A stretch of 64,000 nt of DNA from Planococcus plakortidis (lineage in GTDB: Bacteria; Bacillota; Bacilli; Bacillales_A; Planococcaceae): contig NZ_CP016539.2 of NCBI RefSeq assembly GCF_001687605.2, positions 2,882,501 to 2,946,500 of the forward strand, in the 5' to 3' direction. Below are positions 52,907-60,669 of this stretch, one piece after another. The notes under the pieces are model-generated. The model made no database searches. It worked only from the letters and a program-made list of their open reading frames with translations, and was not told the DNA's origin. The position numbers and the translations under genes are program-made. Positions within the stretch are counted from its first letter, which is position 1, and every line of letters begins with the position of its first letter.

Positions 52907-53869
52907 TTAGCTTTCTCCTATATTTCCTCTCCTTGTAGAAAGCAACAACTGAGAGACGAGTGCTAGAATGGGCAATTCGATCAACGGACCGATAACTAAG
53001 GCCAAGGCGATTAAAGGCTGATACGGAAAGGCGACAACTGCAATGGCCAATGAAACAGGCGAATTACGTGCGATAGTCGTCAGGCTTAAGCTCACCGTAT
53101 CTTCATAGGAAAACTTTAGGGCTTTCCCTACTGTTTGCGCCAAAATAAAATTAACAACAAAGAACAATAAAACAGGCAGCAGCAAGGTTGAAATGACTTC
53201 AAGATTAGTGAGTAGGTACTTCCCTTGCGAAGCAAACATCGCCATAATCGCCAAAGATAAAAAGAAAATCTGTGCCGTAGCAAAAAAAGGGACGAGTTTC
53301 TCATTCAAGAAGGCTTTCCTCTTCCGCAGAGCATAGCGCGTCAAATGCGCCAGGACAAATGGAATAATCAGTACCAGGATGATGCTTTCGGTAAGGGTCA
53401 ACAATGGTATTGGCTCAATCGTGCCAGCGAAAATGAATAGGTAAACCGGCAACAGCACGACCTGCAGAATCAAATTAATCGGCAAAACGGACATGGATAA
53501 GGGTACATTCCCTTTCGCAATGGCAGTGAACATCAGGTACCAGTCTGTACAAGGTGTCACCATCAGCATGATAAACCCAATCCACAGGGCTGGATGATCC
53601 GCAAGGAAGATTGCCCCAAGTCCCCAGGCCACTAAAGGCGTCCAGACAAAATTGGTAAGCATGCTGACAGTGAAAAAATTGCGATTTTTAAAAGCATCCT
53701 TCAGGTGCTGCAATGGAGTGATTAAAAATAATCCATACAGCATCAGCAATAAAAATGGCACGATGAAGGATTCTGCATATTGTTCATAAAAGTGGACCTG
53801 CCCCATCAATAGACCGATCCCCACTGCTGTCAAAATAATGATGGTTTGAAACTTCTCAACTATATTCAT
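52907..53869 (-). CDS. ACR3/BASS-family transporter (arsenite or organic anion type)
   Basis: A 320-aa protein with ten predicted helices. The segment MLMVTPCTDWYLMFTAIAKG carries the conserved membrane Cys of ACR3-type arsenite permeases, and TTIARNSPVSLAIAVVAFP is the second family motif. It belongs to the bile acid:sodium symporter superfamily, and arsenite export is plausible in this neighbourhood. No arsR or arsC gene is adjacent, so the call is provisional. The start is ATG 53869, 8 nt behind AAGGAG; the upstream frame is not coding. Confidence 0.75.
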   Translation of the reverse strand: MNIVEKFQTIIILTAVGIGLLMGQVHFYEQYAESFIVPFLLLMLYGLFLITPLQHLKDAFKNRNFFTVSMLTNFVWTPLVAWGLGAIFLADHPALWIGFIMLMVTPCTDWYLMFTAIAKGNVPLSMSVLPINLILQVVLLPVYLFIFAGTIEPIPLLTLTESIILVLIIPFVLAHLTRYALRKRKAFLNEKLVPFFATAQIFFLSLAIMAMFASQGKYLLTNLEVISTLLLPVLLFFVVNFILAQTVGKALKFSYEDTVSLSLTTIARNSPVSLAIAVVAFPYQPLIALALVIGPLIELPILALVSQLLLSTRRGNIGES

Positions 53870-54290
53870 GAAAAAACTCCTTTTATAATAGAAAGAACGT
53901 GCGCTCGATCGATTATTCTTTAAAAGCATAACGGAAGTGCTACCCTATTAATCTTGAGTTTGAATCCGAACGGAGGAAAAGTATCCAGAGTGCTTTTAAA
54001 GAAGTCTGGGAATCTCCCCTTCACTCCTTGCATTAAGCTCGAAGCGATAAATCCAAGGGATCACTAAGAAATCTGCTTAATACATTACTGCTATAAGATT
54101 AGAAGTATGAAACAATGACATCGCACAGTTCACTGAAAAACTCAAAACTGTGGAAGGAAAGAAAAATTGTTGCAAATAACATCTTATTTCCTTTCTGTTT
54201 ATACAGCCTCAGATAAATATAATGATATGCAAACTTTAACTCTGATTACCTAGAAGTTTAAGTTATGGGAAAAATATAGTTGAACAGATT
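53870..54290. other. Intergenic region upstream of the ACR3-like gene
   Basis: No gene recognised. The DNA is not obviously repetitive. It includes the promoter of the ACR3-like gene, which I could not define. Confidence 0.4.
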
Positions 54291-54323
54291 AAAGCGCCTG
54301 AAGATTAAACGGTTAGGCGCTTT
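54291..54323 (-). terminator. Terminator of the decayed resA copy
   Basis: AAAGCGCCT pairs with AGGCGCTTT across an AT loop, on the side downstream of the resA remnant. Confidence 0.6.
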
Positions 54324-54359
54324 GCAATGTAAATTAATTCGTAGGTGTCCATCTTTTTC

Positions 54360-54620
54360 TCAAAGACCTGTCGTGTTGTTTTGTTTCATAAAGCTTTGAA
54401 TATCTTCCTCAAACATTTTCCCGGCGACGATTTTCTCTATGTTTCCATCCGTATTCACCAGAAGAGTTGCCCCTCACCTCAACTGGTTGCTATTATAGAT
54501 TTTTATGACTCTCTTGTTCTTGTCAATGACAATGAAGAACATCAAATCGCGCAGTTCTGAGCATTTTTTTACTTCAAACTCTAGGTGAGCAATATTGACG
54601 GTGAAATAGCAGAATTTGAT
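54360..54620 (-). pseudogene. Degraded ResA-like thiol-disulfide oxidoreductase
   Basis: The minus-strand translation in one frame gives VNIAHLEFEVKKCSELRDL, FIVIDKNKRVIKIYN, an internal stop, then TLLVNTDGNIEKIVAGKMFE and EDIQSFMKQNN. This aligns in order with the C-terminal half of the intact ResA at 37524-38066 (VNIAQSDYEVK, IVIDKNKSVMEAYN, TTMLINPDGDIVKIITGEMS, EEDIRRYM). The active-site CxxC half is absent. It diverges from cadD, just as the cop-resA operon diverges from cadC, pointing to a duplicated and then decayed arrangement. Confidence 0.8.
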
Positions 54621-54678
54621 CTTCAATGTGATATTTTCCTTCGTTCTCTTTTCATTTGAAGAAATATGCTAAAACACT

Positions 54679-54753
54679 AAAACGACCGCTTGAATATATA
54701 ATTGACAAGCTATCGGTATATTCATACACTTAGATAATCAAACTTTCGTTTGA
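54679..54753 (+). promoter_or_regulatory. cadD promoter and CadC-type operator
   Basis: TTGACA (54702-54707), 17 nt, TACACT (54725-54730), then TCAAACTTTCGTTTGA (54738-54753). The upstream block AAAACGACCGCTTGAATAT matches that before cadC almost base for base. CadC is the likely regulator, acting in trans. Confidence 0.7.
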
Positions 54754-54808
54754 ATGTCTAAGTATTAGAATTGTAATAGGGAGCACTATATTCACAAAGG
54801 AGTTGGTA

Positions 54809-55426
54809 ATGCTGATAGGTACGATTTTCACCGCGGTTGCCGCTTATGCTGCGACCAGTATTGATTATGTTATCATTTTGCTGATTCTTTTTTCACAAAC
54901 GTTGAAAAAAGGTCAGTTAAAATCCATTGTCATCGGCCAGTATCTAGGAACTGCCATTTTGGTAGGCGTCAGCCTTTTAGCTGCGTACGGTCTAACGCTT
55001 GTGCCCCCTCACTTGGTGGGCTTATTGGGTCTCATCCCCATTTATCTAGGTATTCGCATTTGGAAGCGAGAAGAAGACGAGAACAACGAAGAGAATATCC
55101 TCTCCCGTTTGTCTTCCGGAAACCCCAATCGCTTGTTTATCACCATCACCGCCATTACTCTGGCGGCCGGCGGCGATAACCTCGGTGTTTACATACCGTA
55201 TTTTTCCACTCTGAATCCAAGCGAAACCATTGTAATGCTGATCGTCTTTGCCATCCTAGTTGCCGTCTTGTGTTATCTCAGTTACCAGTTAGCATCCGTT
55301 AAAAAGGTTTCGAAAACGATCGAGAAGTGGGAGCGCTGGATTGTACCGATTATCTTCATTGGATTGGGTCTTATGATTCTGCTGGAGAATGAAACCTTCC
55401 ATTTTCTTTGGGGTTTGGTAATCTAA
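54809..55426 (+). CDS. cadD: CadD-family cadmium resistance transporter
   Basis: A 205-aa membrane protein with about five helices. CadD signatures include AAYAATSIDYVIILLILFSQ near the start, the acidic loop KREEDENNEENI, and ITLAAGGDNLGVYIPYFSTL in the middle. Its length matches the staphylococcal CadD/CadX-associated transporters (about 205-209 aa). ATG 54809 is 7 nt behind AAAGGAG. Its promoter carries the same operator as cadCA, so it is likely CadC-regulated although cadA lies more than 10 kb away. It may be the functional cadmium exporter if cadA is truly broken. Confidence 0.88.
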   Translation: MLIGTIFTAVAAYAATSIDYVIILLILFSQTLKKGQLKSIVIGQYLGTAILVGVSLLAAYGLTLVPPHLVGLLGLIPIYLGIRIWKREEDENNEENILSRLSSGNPNRLFITITAITLAAGGDNLGVYIPYFSTLNPSETIVMLIVFAILVAVLCYLSYQLASVKKVSKTIEKWERWIVPIIFIGLGLMILLENETFHFLWGLVI

Positions 55427-55580
55427 AGTGATTCTTAAATTGAACTGCAAATGGTAATTTTAAAAGTTATCTCCATTTGATTAATTCTTTGGTAACCACA
55501 GTGCTTGTTTTTATTTAGTTCGCTAATTTTTTTATACACTTGTTTTTCGATTGTTCGTAAAAAAGGCACTTTACCGAATA

Positions 55581-55606
55581 AAAAAAGAAGAAGCTGAAGC
55601 TTCTTC
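55581..55606 (-). terminator. Minus-strand terminator
   Basis: GAAGAAGC and GCTTCTTC around TGAA; T6 on the minus strand. Likely for the 55798-56244 gene. Confidence 0.65.
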
Positions 55607-55696
55607 CGATAAGGGGTCATATGTAAATGTTAATGACGCCTGATTTTGTCTATGCCTCGACGCACTAGTAAAAGTACTGGCTAGCCGATAATCATT

Positions 55697-55740
55697 AAGG
55701 CAAGAAGAATCGCTAGAATTAGCTTCTTCTTGCCTTTTTT
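55697..55740 (+). terminator. Plus-strand terminator
   Basis: AAGGCAAGAAGAA pairs with TTCTTCTTGCCTT and is followed by T4 on the plus strand. It may end the cadD transcript. Confidence 0.7.
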
Positions 55741-55797
55741 CTTTGTACAGCTTCCGATAACCTCATGATATGTAAACTATAGAGTGAAAACGCGTTA

Positions 55798-56244
55798 TTA
55801 AGGAGTAATTTCGAAAATCCTGCCAGTGTCTGGTATAAAGAGAAGTGAGGTATGCTCCTCTTCAACTGACGGAACGGTCCCCAAGAAAGCGTATCCCCAA
55901 TTAGGGGCAAAGGGATTCCAGGCTTCATTCCGATCGAGTGGTAAATTTTCCTGGATGGTCAGCTCCATATCTAAGCCATAAGTAACCAAAATTTGTTCTT
56001 GGGCTTGCTGATGAGTGTATTTTGGTAGCGAAAAGATGATGGATACCCCCACCATTAGGACAAAAAAGAAGTAGACTCCATATCTTTTCTCGGGTATAAG
56101 ATATCTGTAAATCATGACATGAAGCGTTAAGAGAGTGATGGGAGCACTTAAAGGCATCACATTGTGGTAAAATTGCGTATTTACACTCAAAAGAAGAATA
56201 AAAACAACCGCAGATAAAATAAGACCAATCCTATATTCTCTCAA
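55798..56244 (-). CDS. Membrane protein of unknown function
   Basis: About 148 aa: an N-terminal helix (GLILSAVVFILLLSV), a second (LSAPITLLTLHVMIY), a third (VYFFFVLMVGVSIIFSL) and a soluble C-terminal domain (NAWNPFAPNWGYAFLG-like, ending IPDTGRIFEITP). Not recognised. A TTG at 56244 is preferred because GGAGG lies 9 nt upstream; the frame stays open to 56355 without a site, so a longer form is possible. It is the last of four small minus-strand genes in the palindrome-bounded stretch. Confidence 0.55.
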   Translation of the reverse strand: MREYRIGLILSAVVFILLLSVNTQFYHNVMPLSAPITLLTLHVMIYRYLIPEKRYGVYFFFVLMVGVSIIFSLPKYTHQQAQEQILVTYGLDMELTIQENLPLDRNEAWNPFAPNWGYAFLGTVPSVEEEHTSLLFIPDTGRIFEITP

Positions 56245-56431
56245 AATCTTCAGCCTCCGCCTACTTGTTGCGAATATGACTTTTTCTAAATTAATTGTGT
56301 GTTTTTGGCAAATGGAAACGAGCAGGCATATCGCAATGAAATACCAGTAAAACAAAGACTTTTAATGTATCATTTTTTCTAGAAAGTTTACTTTTCTAGA
56401 TCTATTAATTAAGTCAATAAAATAATAAATT

Positions 56432-56465
56432 TGAATGTAACTTAATTAGGATTAAGTTACATTCA
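56432..56465. repeat. 34-bp palindrome, copy 1
   Basis: TGAATGTAACTTAAT, TAGG, ATTAAGTTACATTCA: perfect 15-bp arms. It lies 40 nt beyond the stop of the DUF3885 gene. No T run, so not a standard terminator. Confidence 0.9.
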
Positions 56466-56505
56466 GATCAAAGCAATAGCATATTATTTTCTTGGACCTA
56501 ACTGG

Positions 56506-57174
56506 TTACGCAAACAACTGTTTCATATCTTCACGGTTATATTCATAGAGCCAATCAGAATATTTTTCATACAACGGGCGCAATGTCTCTTTATCAGCTG
56601 CAATCACTTCACACCCTCGATCATCGTAAATAAAGAAGATCGCATTCTTGGTGAGGTTGATGAAAAATGTATCAGGATAATACATCCCCTTTTCTCTTCT
56701 AAATTTAGGCTTCAAGGGAAAATCTTCGTTACAGGCAGCCTGGATCAGCTGATGGTAGCGTAAATCATTTTTCCTGCATTTCAAATGATACTGCGCAGTG
56801 TAGTAGTCTTCTGCTTCTTCTTCCTCATCGAAAACATAGGGCAGTGTGTTTAGCTTTAGTTGTAAAGCCAATTTTTTATTTTTGACGCCATTTTTATATA
56901 CCTTGAACGGTTTTGTTCTTCCGTTGGCATTTTTTCGGTGGTAGACATTCGTTACTAAAACCAATTCATCCTCTTTAGAAAAAAGGTCATTGAAGATTGC
57001 CAAGGTTTGCTTATATGCATTTTCAAACCGGTGCAGATTCAGTTTGTCCCCTTCTTCAAACTGATAGATCCCTAATCCCAGTTCGAAATGAATGCCAGTT
57101 TTCCATTGAAGATAAAGGCTTGGTTTTAAAGCCAGCCCAGGAAAAGTAGTATGTAAATACTCTTGTAGCTCCAT
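56506..57174 (-). CDS. DUF3885 domain-containing protein
   Basis: A 222-aa soluble protein with the DUF3885 pattern: FPGLALKPSLYLQWKTGIHF at the start, FENAYKQTLAIFNDLF, and the C-terminal FFIYDDRGCEVIAADKETLR-PLYEKYSDWLYEY. Function of the family is unknown. The start ATG 57174 follows AAAAGGAG at a long spacing; a GTG at 57234 lies inside the neighbouring palindrome and is rejected. It fills the interval between palindromes 1 and 2, with about 40 nt on each side. Confidence 0.8.
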   Translation of the reverse strand: MELQEYLHTTFPGLALKPSLYLQWKTGIHFELGLGIYQFEEGDKLNLHRFENAYKQTLAIFNDLFSKEDELVLVTNVYHRKNANGRTKPFKVYKNGVKNKKLALQLKLNTLPYVFDEEEEAEDYYTAQYHLKCRKNDLRYHQLIQAACNEDFPLKPKFRREKGMYYPDTFFINLTKNAIFFIYDDRGCEVIAADKETLRPLYEKYSDWLYEYNREDMKQLFA

Positions 57175-57215
57175 TAATTTTTTTGCTCCTTTTTTGAAAA
57201 GAAATTCCTTAAAAC

Positions 57216-57249
57216 TGAATGTAACTGAATTCACATTAAGTTACATTCA
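57216..57249. repeat. 34-bp palindrome, copy 2
   Basis: TGAATGTAACTGAAT, TCAC, ATTAAGTTACATTCA: 15-bp arms with one mismatch. It lies 41 nt upstream of the DUF3885 start and 55 nt beyond the stop of the 81-aa gene. Confidence 0.9.
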
Positions 57250-57304
57250 AAATCGATGTTTTTAGATGACTTGAAGATTATAAAAAAATTGTATTTCAAG
57301 GAAT

Positions 57305-57550
57305 TTATGAGTTTGAATCATCAAATGCAGCATATACTTTATATTTATTTTCCGCATTTTCATCCTTGGTATATACTCTGCAGTTTTCGATGGCAGCTAA
57401 TCTGAAAGCTAAAGCATAAGCTATTTTATAGTCAGGAGTACTATAACTATCATAAAGCCTTCCGTACATTTCATTTGCAATTGAATCAGCCCATACATCA
57501 GCTTCACGCATCGTATCGAATATGATTTCCTCTTCTTTGCATCTACTCAT
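57305..57550 (-). CDS. Protein of unknown function, 81 aa
   Basis: A small acidic helical protein (EEEIIFDTMREADVWADSIA, YKIAYALAFRLAAIE, ending NKYKVYAAFDDSNS). Not recognised. GGAGATGAAAATGCG precedes ATG 57550. It occupies the interval between palindromes 2 and 3, repeating the one-gene-per-interval layout. There is no membrane segment. It could be an immunity-type or antitoxin-type protein, but that is only a guess from size and charge. Confidence 0.55.
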   Translation of the reverse strand: MSRCKEEEIIFDTMREADVWADSIANEMYGRLYDSYSTPDYKIAYALAFRLAAIENCRVYTKDENAENKYKVYAAFDDSNS

Positions 57551-57615
57551 CGCATTTTCATCTCCAGTATGAAAATTTATCTTACCGTGTGCCTCTCTTA
57601 GTTACTTGCTTGATC

Positions 57616-57649
57616 TGAATGTAACTTATCTGCACTTAAGTTACATTCA
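57616..57649. repeat. 34-bp palindrome, copy 3
   Basis: TGAATGTAACTTA, TCTGCACT, TAAGTTACATTCA: perfect 13-bp arms around an 8-bp centre. It lies 66 nt upstream of the 81-aa gene. Confidence 0.9.
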
Positions 57650-57805
57650 CTTCCAAACATTCTCTACATTTAGATTAACATTAATTCCCATAATATATAG
57701 ATGAGATGATCAGTATTGCTTTCTCGAAGAAAAGTGTTTGAAAAAGTACATCTATACTAAAGAGGAGAAAAAATGTGATAGTGTTCGCATCTTCTCTTCA
57801 TCCTT

Positions 57806-57964
57806 TTAATTTTCACTCTTCTCTCTGATTTCCATAATAATTAGGGCAAGTGTGCTTATAAGAGCTATTACATACATAATTGTTTTACTCGTTTCTCCCC
57901 AAGTATCTATGGCAGCAATAGTAATTACTAATATTAAAAAAATATACCTTAAATACATTTTCAT
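57806..57964 (-). CDS. Small membrane protein, 52 aa
   Basis: A short gene with two hydrophobic helices (YLRYIFLILVITIAAIDTW and TIMYVIALISTLALIIM) and a charged end (EIREKSEN). AAGGGG lies 9-10 nt before ATG 57964. The tidy helix pattern and ribosome-binding site support it despite the size. Unknown function; it lies between palindrome 3 and the res-like repeats. Confidence 0.5.
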   Translation of the reverse strand: MKMYLRYIFLILVITIAAIDTWGETSKTIMYVIALISTLALIIMEIREKSEN

Positions 57965-58082
57965 ATTCTAAGTCCCCTTAATGAGAGAAATTTTGTCTAG
58001 TTAACGTAAGACTATAGTTGAACCTCTTAGTTTAATATACTCAAATTCCAAATGAATAGATAGATAATTCTGGAAGTAAAAC

Positions 58083-58205
58083 CGTTCGTAAAAGTACACT
58101 TTTACGAACGCTTTGGTAAGCACTTAAAAGTACAAAAAAGAGCGTTCGCAAAGGTGTCTACACCATTACCGAACGTTCTAACATTAACTTATACTTTTAC
58201 GAACT
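58083..58205. repeat. Cluster of inverted repeats resembling a resolvase res site
   Basis: Site A at 58083-58110 is CGTTCGTAAAAGT, AC, ACTTTTACGAACG (28 bp, 13-bp arms, 2-bp centre). Site B at 58143-58175 starts CGTTCGCAAAGGT and ends CCGAACG (33 bp, imperfect). Site C runs to 58204 with GTTC at its left and ACTTTTACGAAC at its right. A-B centres are about 63 bp apart. One 28-bp core with a dinucleotide centre plus two longer, weaker sites is the layout of serine-resolvase res sites; a resolvase is encoded at 60670-61233. Iterons or operators are alternatives. Confidence 0.55.
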
Positions 58206-58304
58206 GTTTTTTATACATTCTATATAGTAGAAACTCACTTATATTATCCTTATATCGAACTTCAATCGCAATCGGAATGTGAGAGATACACTAATTAACA
58301 GCAC

Positions 58305-59591
58305 CTAAATAATTTTCTTATTATATAAATACTGAAAAACAGTCGTAAGTAATGAGAGGCAGCGTTTATAAAAGTATTCATAATGTCTATCGTCACTAAT
58401 ATCTACTTTAGTAGTTTCATGATGCCGGATTCTAAAGTTATTTCCGATGACAGTAAGATCATTAAACTCTTTCTTAAACATTTCTATAAAATGCTCTTTT
58501 TCACCACTTATCTCGCTAATAATTTTATTTGCTGACTTTTTCTTGTCCAATTGTGGAGAATAATAAGTTTTTAATCTTTCAAAAGCATCCCAAAGTTTTT
58601 CAGTTGCGATTCTAAAGTTTTCTTTTTCATAATATCTATGTGCTTCTTCGAGCAACTCTTGGAGTCCAACTTCATCAATTAGATTGTAAGAAGTCTTTAC
58701 AAAAGGCCCTTCTAGCTTGGTTTCAATTTTTCCATTATTCAACTTCAAAGAAAAATCATTTAATTCAAAAATCAAATTAATTTCTTTCATAAAACTATCA
58801 TTATTATTTCTATCAAAAAATTCTACTACATCAATTACACAATGAGGAGAAGTGGATAAGACAAAATCTTCTAAACTGTTGGTTTCTACATAATTATTTT
58901 CCTTGAAGCACTTTGGTATATAAAACTTTCTTATTTCATTAAAGAAGCTTTCACTTAGTAATTCATTATATTGATAACCTTCGACACTTTTCCTTTCGGA
59001 ATAATCGTATTGCAATAGTAAATGATGAATTTTCCTTCTTACTTCTTTCTGAATTTTAAGAGGCAATTGTTTTTGTTTTATTGTTTTTTTATATCTTTCA
59101 GAAAAGGGAATAAATATTTCATTTTCTTGTTTATATAATTTCCAATCGTATATATCGCGGTTAGATATTTGATCAATTACATAAAGTTCATATCCATCAT
59201 ATTTTAATAATTTATTTATTTCATTAAGGAATTCTTTCCAATATCCCCCTTCATATCGTACGGCTGGATGAAATATTTCACAAATGAATTTTAAGTAATT
59301 TCTGTCGTCACCATTCATTAGTTGGAATCGATCATCTTCAAATACCCAACAATCTGTGTAATCATCATTGTTTTTTGTGTGCTGCCAAATATCTTCTTCA
59401 GCGTTTGAATACCTAGGGTCCTCACTTATCATGTCTTCCAAGTTGTATATTCTTTTAAGGAAATCTATTTCATCCAGTTCTCCATGATAAGGATAAGTAA
59501 CTTTTTTAGGATCCCATAATTCTACTATTTCCATTCCGTTTTTAAACATTTTCTGAATATCACGTTTTGTTATTTCGCTAATTCGATTCAC
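58305..59591 (-). CDS. AbiJ-like abortive-infection protein (NTD4-type N-terminus, HEPN-like C-terminus)
   Basis: A 428-aa protein. The N-terminus (about 1-140) matches the AbiJ N-terminal domain 4 pattern: ISEITKRDIQKMF, PYHGELDEIDFLKRIYNLED, EEDIWQHTKNNDDY and WVFEDDRFQLMNGDDRNYLK-FICEIFHPAVR. The C-terminus (about 310-428) is helical, with LLEEAHRYYEKENFRIATEK and GNNFRIRHHETTK, an R-x-R-H-H stretch like the HEPN RNase motif. It likely triggers growth arrest or RNA cleavage on phage infection. It is last in a minus-strand unit after the zinc-ribbon HEPN gene and resolvase. GTG 59591 is the start; its ribosome-binding site is weak. Low-GC, foreign-looking. Confidence 0.75.
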   Translation of the reverse strand: MNRISEITKRDIQKMFKNGMEIVELWDPKKVTYPYHGELDEIDFLKRIYNLEDMISEDPRYSNAEEDIWQHTKNNDDYTDCWVFEDDRFQLMNGDDRNYLKFICEIFHPAVRYEGGYWKEFLNEINKLLKYDGYELYVIDQISNRDIYDWKLYKQENEIFIPFSERYKKTIKQKQLPLKIQKEVRRKIHHLLLQYDYSERKSVEGYQYNELLSESFFNEIRKFYIPKCFKENNYVETNSLEDFVLSTSPHCVIDVVEFFDRNNNDSFMKEINLIFELNDFSLKLNNGKIETKLEGPFVKTSYNLIDEVGLQELLEEAHRYYEKENFRIATEKLWDAFERLKTYYSPQLDKKKSANKIISEISGEKEHFIEMFKKEFNDLTVIGNNFRIRHHETTKVDISDDRHYEYFYKRCLSLLTTVFQYLYNKKII

Positions 59592-59681
59592 AATCTATAA
59601 TCAGTCTCCATTCTTATTTTTCATAAAGAACCTCAATTGTAATTTTATTAAAATAAGGCATTTAATTTTCATGCTCAAAAT

Positions 59682-60650
59682 TTAATTCAAGTTTAGATTT
59701 GTTGTTTTATGGATTCCTTCTGATAATTTCTTTATTACCTTTAAAAGTTTTATCACATATTCTTTTTTAGAAACTAGTCTTTGACCTACTCTATATGTAG
59801 TATCATTTGACTTATTCAAATACATATCATCAACCATGCCATTATTATGTTCTAAAAGATGTCTTCTTTGAAACATCAAATTTAAAAAGTCAATTTCTTC
59901 ATTTGTGAGCCATTCCTCATAACTTACCTCATAGTAATCTCTAAACAAGTTACTACCTTTATAGACAATTTGAAAATCATTCGGTCTTACTGTTTTTTTG
60001 CAATTTTTTTTAAAGCTCTCAAAAGCAAACTTTTGAAATGCGGAAATGATTTCCTTCAAACTAGTCTCGATAATATTCTGAACCATATTTGTCGAAGTAT
60101 CTTTATTATATATTTCTTGAAGAATTCCTTGCATCTCATCTAATGAATTAAGTTGATTTTCAATCCTACCTATAGATTCATTAAATACCCGATCTACAGA
60201 ATTATGGCCGCAACATGGACAAAAATATGCTGTACCTATAACACTTGTTTTGGTTTCGCACTGTTCACAAGTAATTATAAGCTCCCATTCTTCAAGTTGA
60301 CCAATCGGATTGTTTTGGAATGAAATTCTTTTTCCTGGTTTATATTTAATATTTACATACTTATTTGAATTTCTTGAAATCTTTTTAAAAGACTCGTGTA
60401 TAGTCTTCTGAACTTCATTGATTGCCCACTGTCTAGCTATATCCCTCATACTATCAAGCTGACCTTGCGTCCACCAAGAATCGGAAGGTGCTGTATGTCC
60501 ACAACGAGGACAATATACTTTTTCATCAGAAACTTTATTTTTCCAATCTAAAATGTAAATTTTGAAAACGAATTCACATTCTTCGTGCGGACATTCTCTA
60601 TCAAAATAACCTTTTTCATCAGAAACAACTTCAATAGGAATTTCCATCTC
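59682..60650 (-). CDS. Zinc-ribbon HEPN-domain protein
   Basis: A 322-aa protein. Two zinc ribbons are at the N-terminus (CPHEEC…CPRCGH, about 20-55) and middle (CEQCET…CPCCGH, about 130-155). A helical C-terminal domain carries RRHLLEHNNGMVDDMY, in which R-x4-H is the catalytic motif of HEPN ribonucleases. Proteins of this type are candidate RNA-targeting toxins or defence effectors. AGGAGG precedes ATG 60650, 19 nt after the resolvase stop, so it is coupled to the resolvase gene. The AbiJ-like gene follows 90 nt downstream. The partner or trigger is not known. Confidence 0.72.
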   Translation of the reverse strand, partial: EMEIPIEVVSDEKGYFDRECPHEECEFVFKIYILDWKNKVSDEKVYCPRCGHTAPSDSWWTQGQLDSMRDIARQWAINEVQKTIHESFKKISRNSNKYVNIKYKPGKRISFQNNPIGQLEEWELIITCEQCETKTSVIGTAYFCPCCGHNSVDRVFNESIGRIENQLNSLDEMQGILQEIYNKDTSTNMVQNIIETSLKEIISAFQKFAFESFKKNCKKTVRPNDFQIVYKGSNLFRDYYEVSYEEWLTNEEIDFLNLMFQRRHLLEHNNGMVDDMYLNKSNDTTYRVGQRLVSKKEYVIKLLKVIKKLSEGIHKTTNLNLN

Positions 60651-60669
60651 CAGCCTCCTTTTGGTAAAA

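Larger units (their letters stand above)
55427..55797. other. Intergenic region holding two terminators
   Basis: Between convergent cadD and the small membrane protein. It holds a minus-strand terminator at 55581-55606 and a plus-strand terminator at 55697-55740. No gene seen. Confidence 0.5.
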
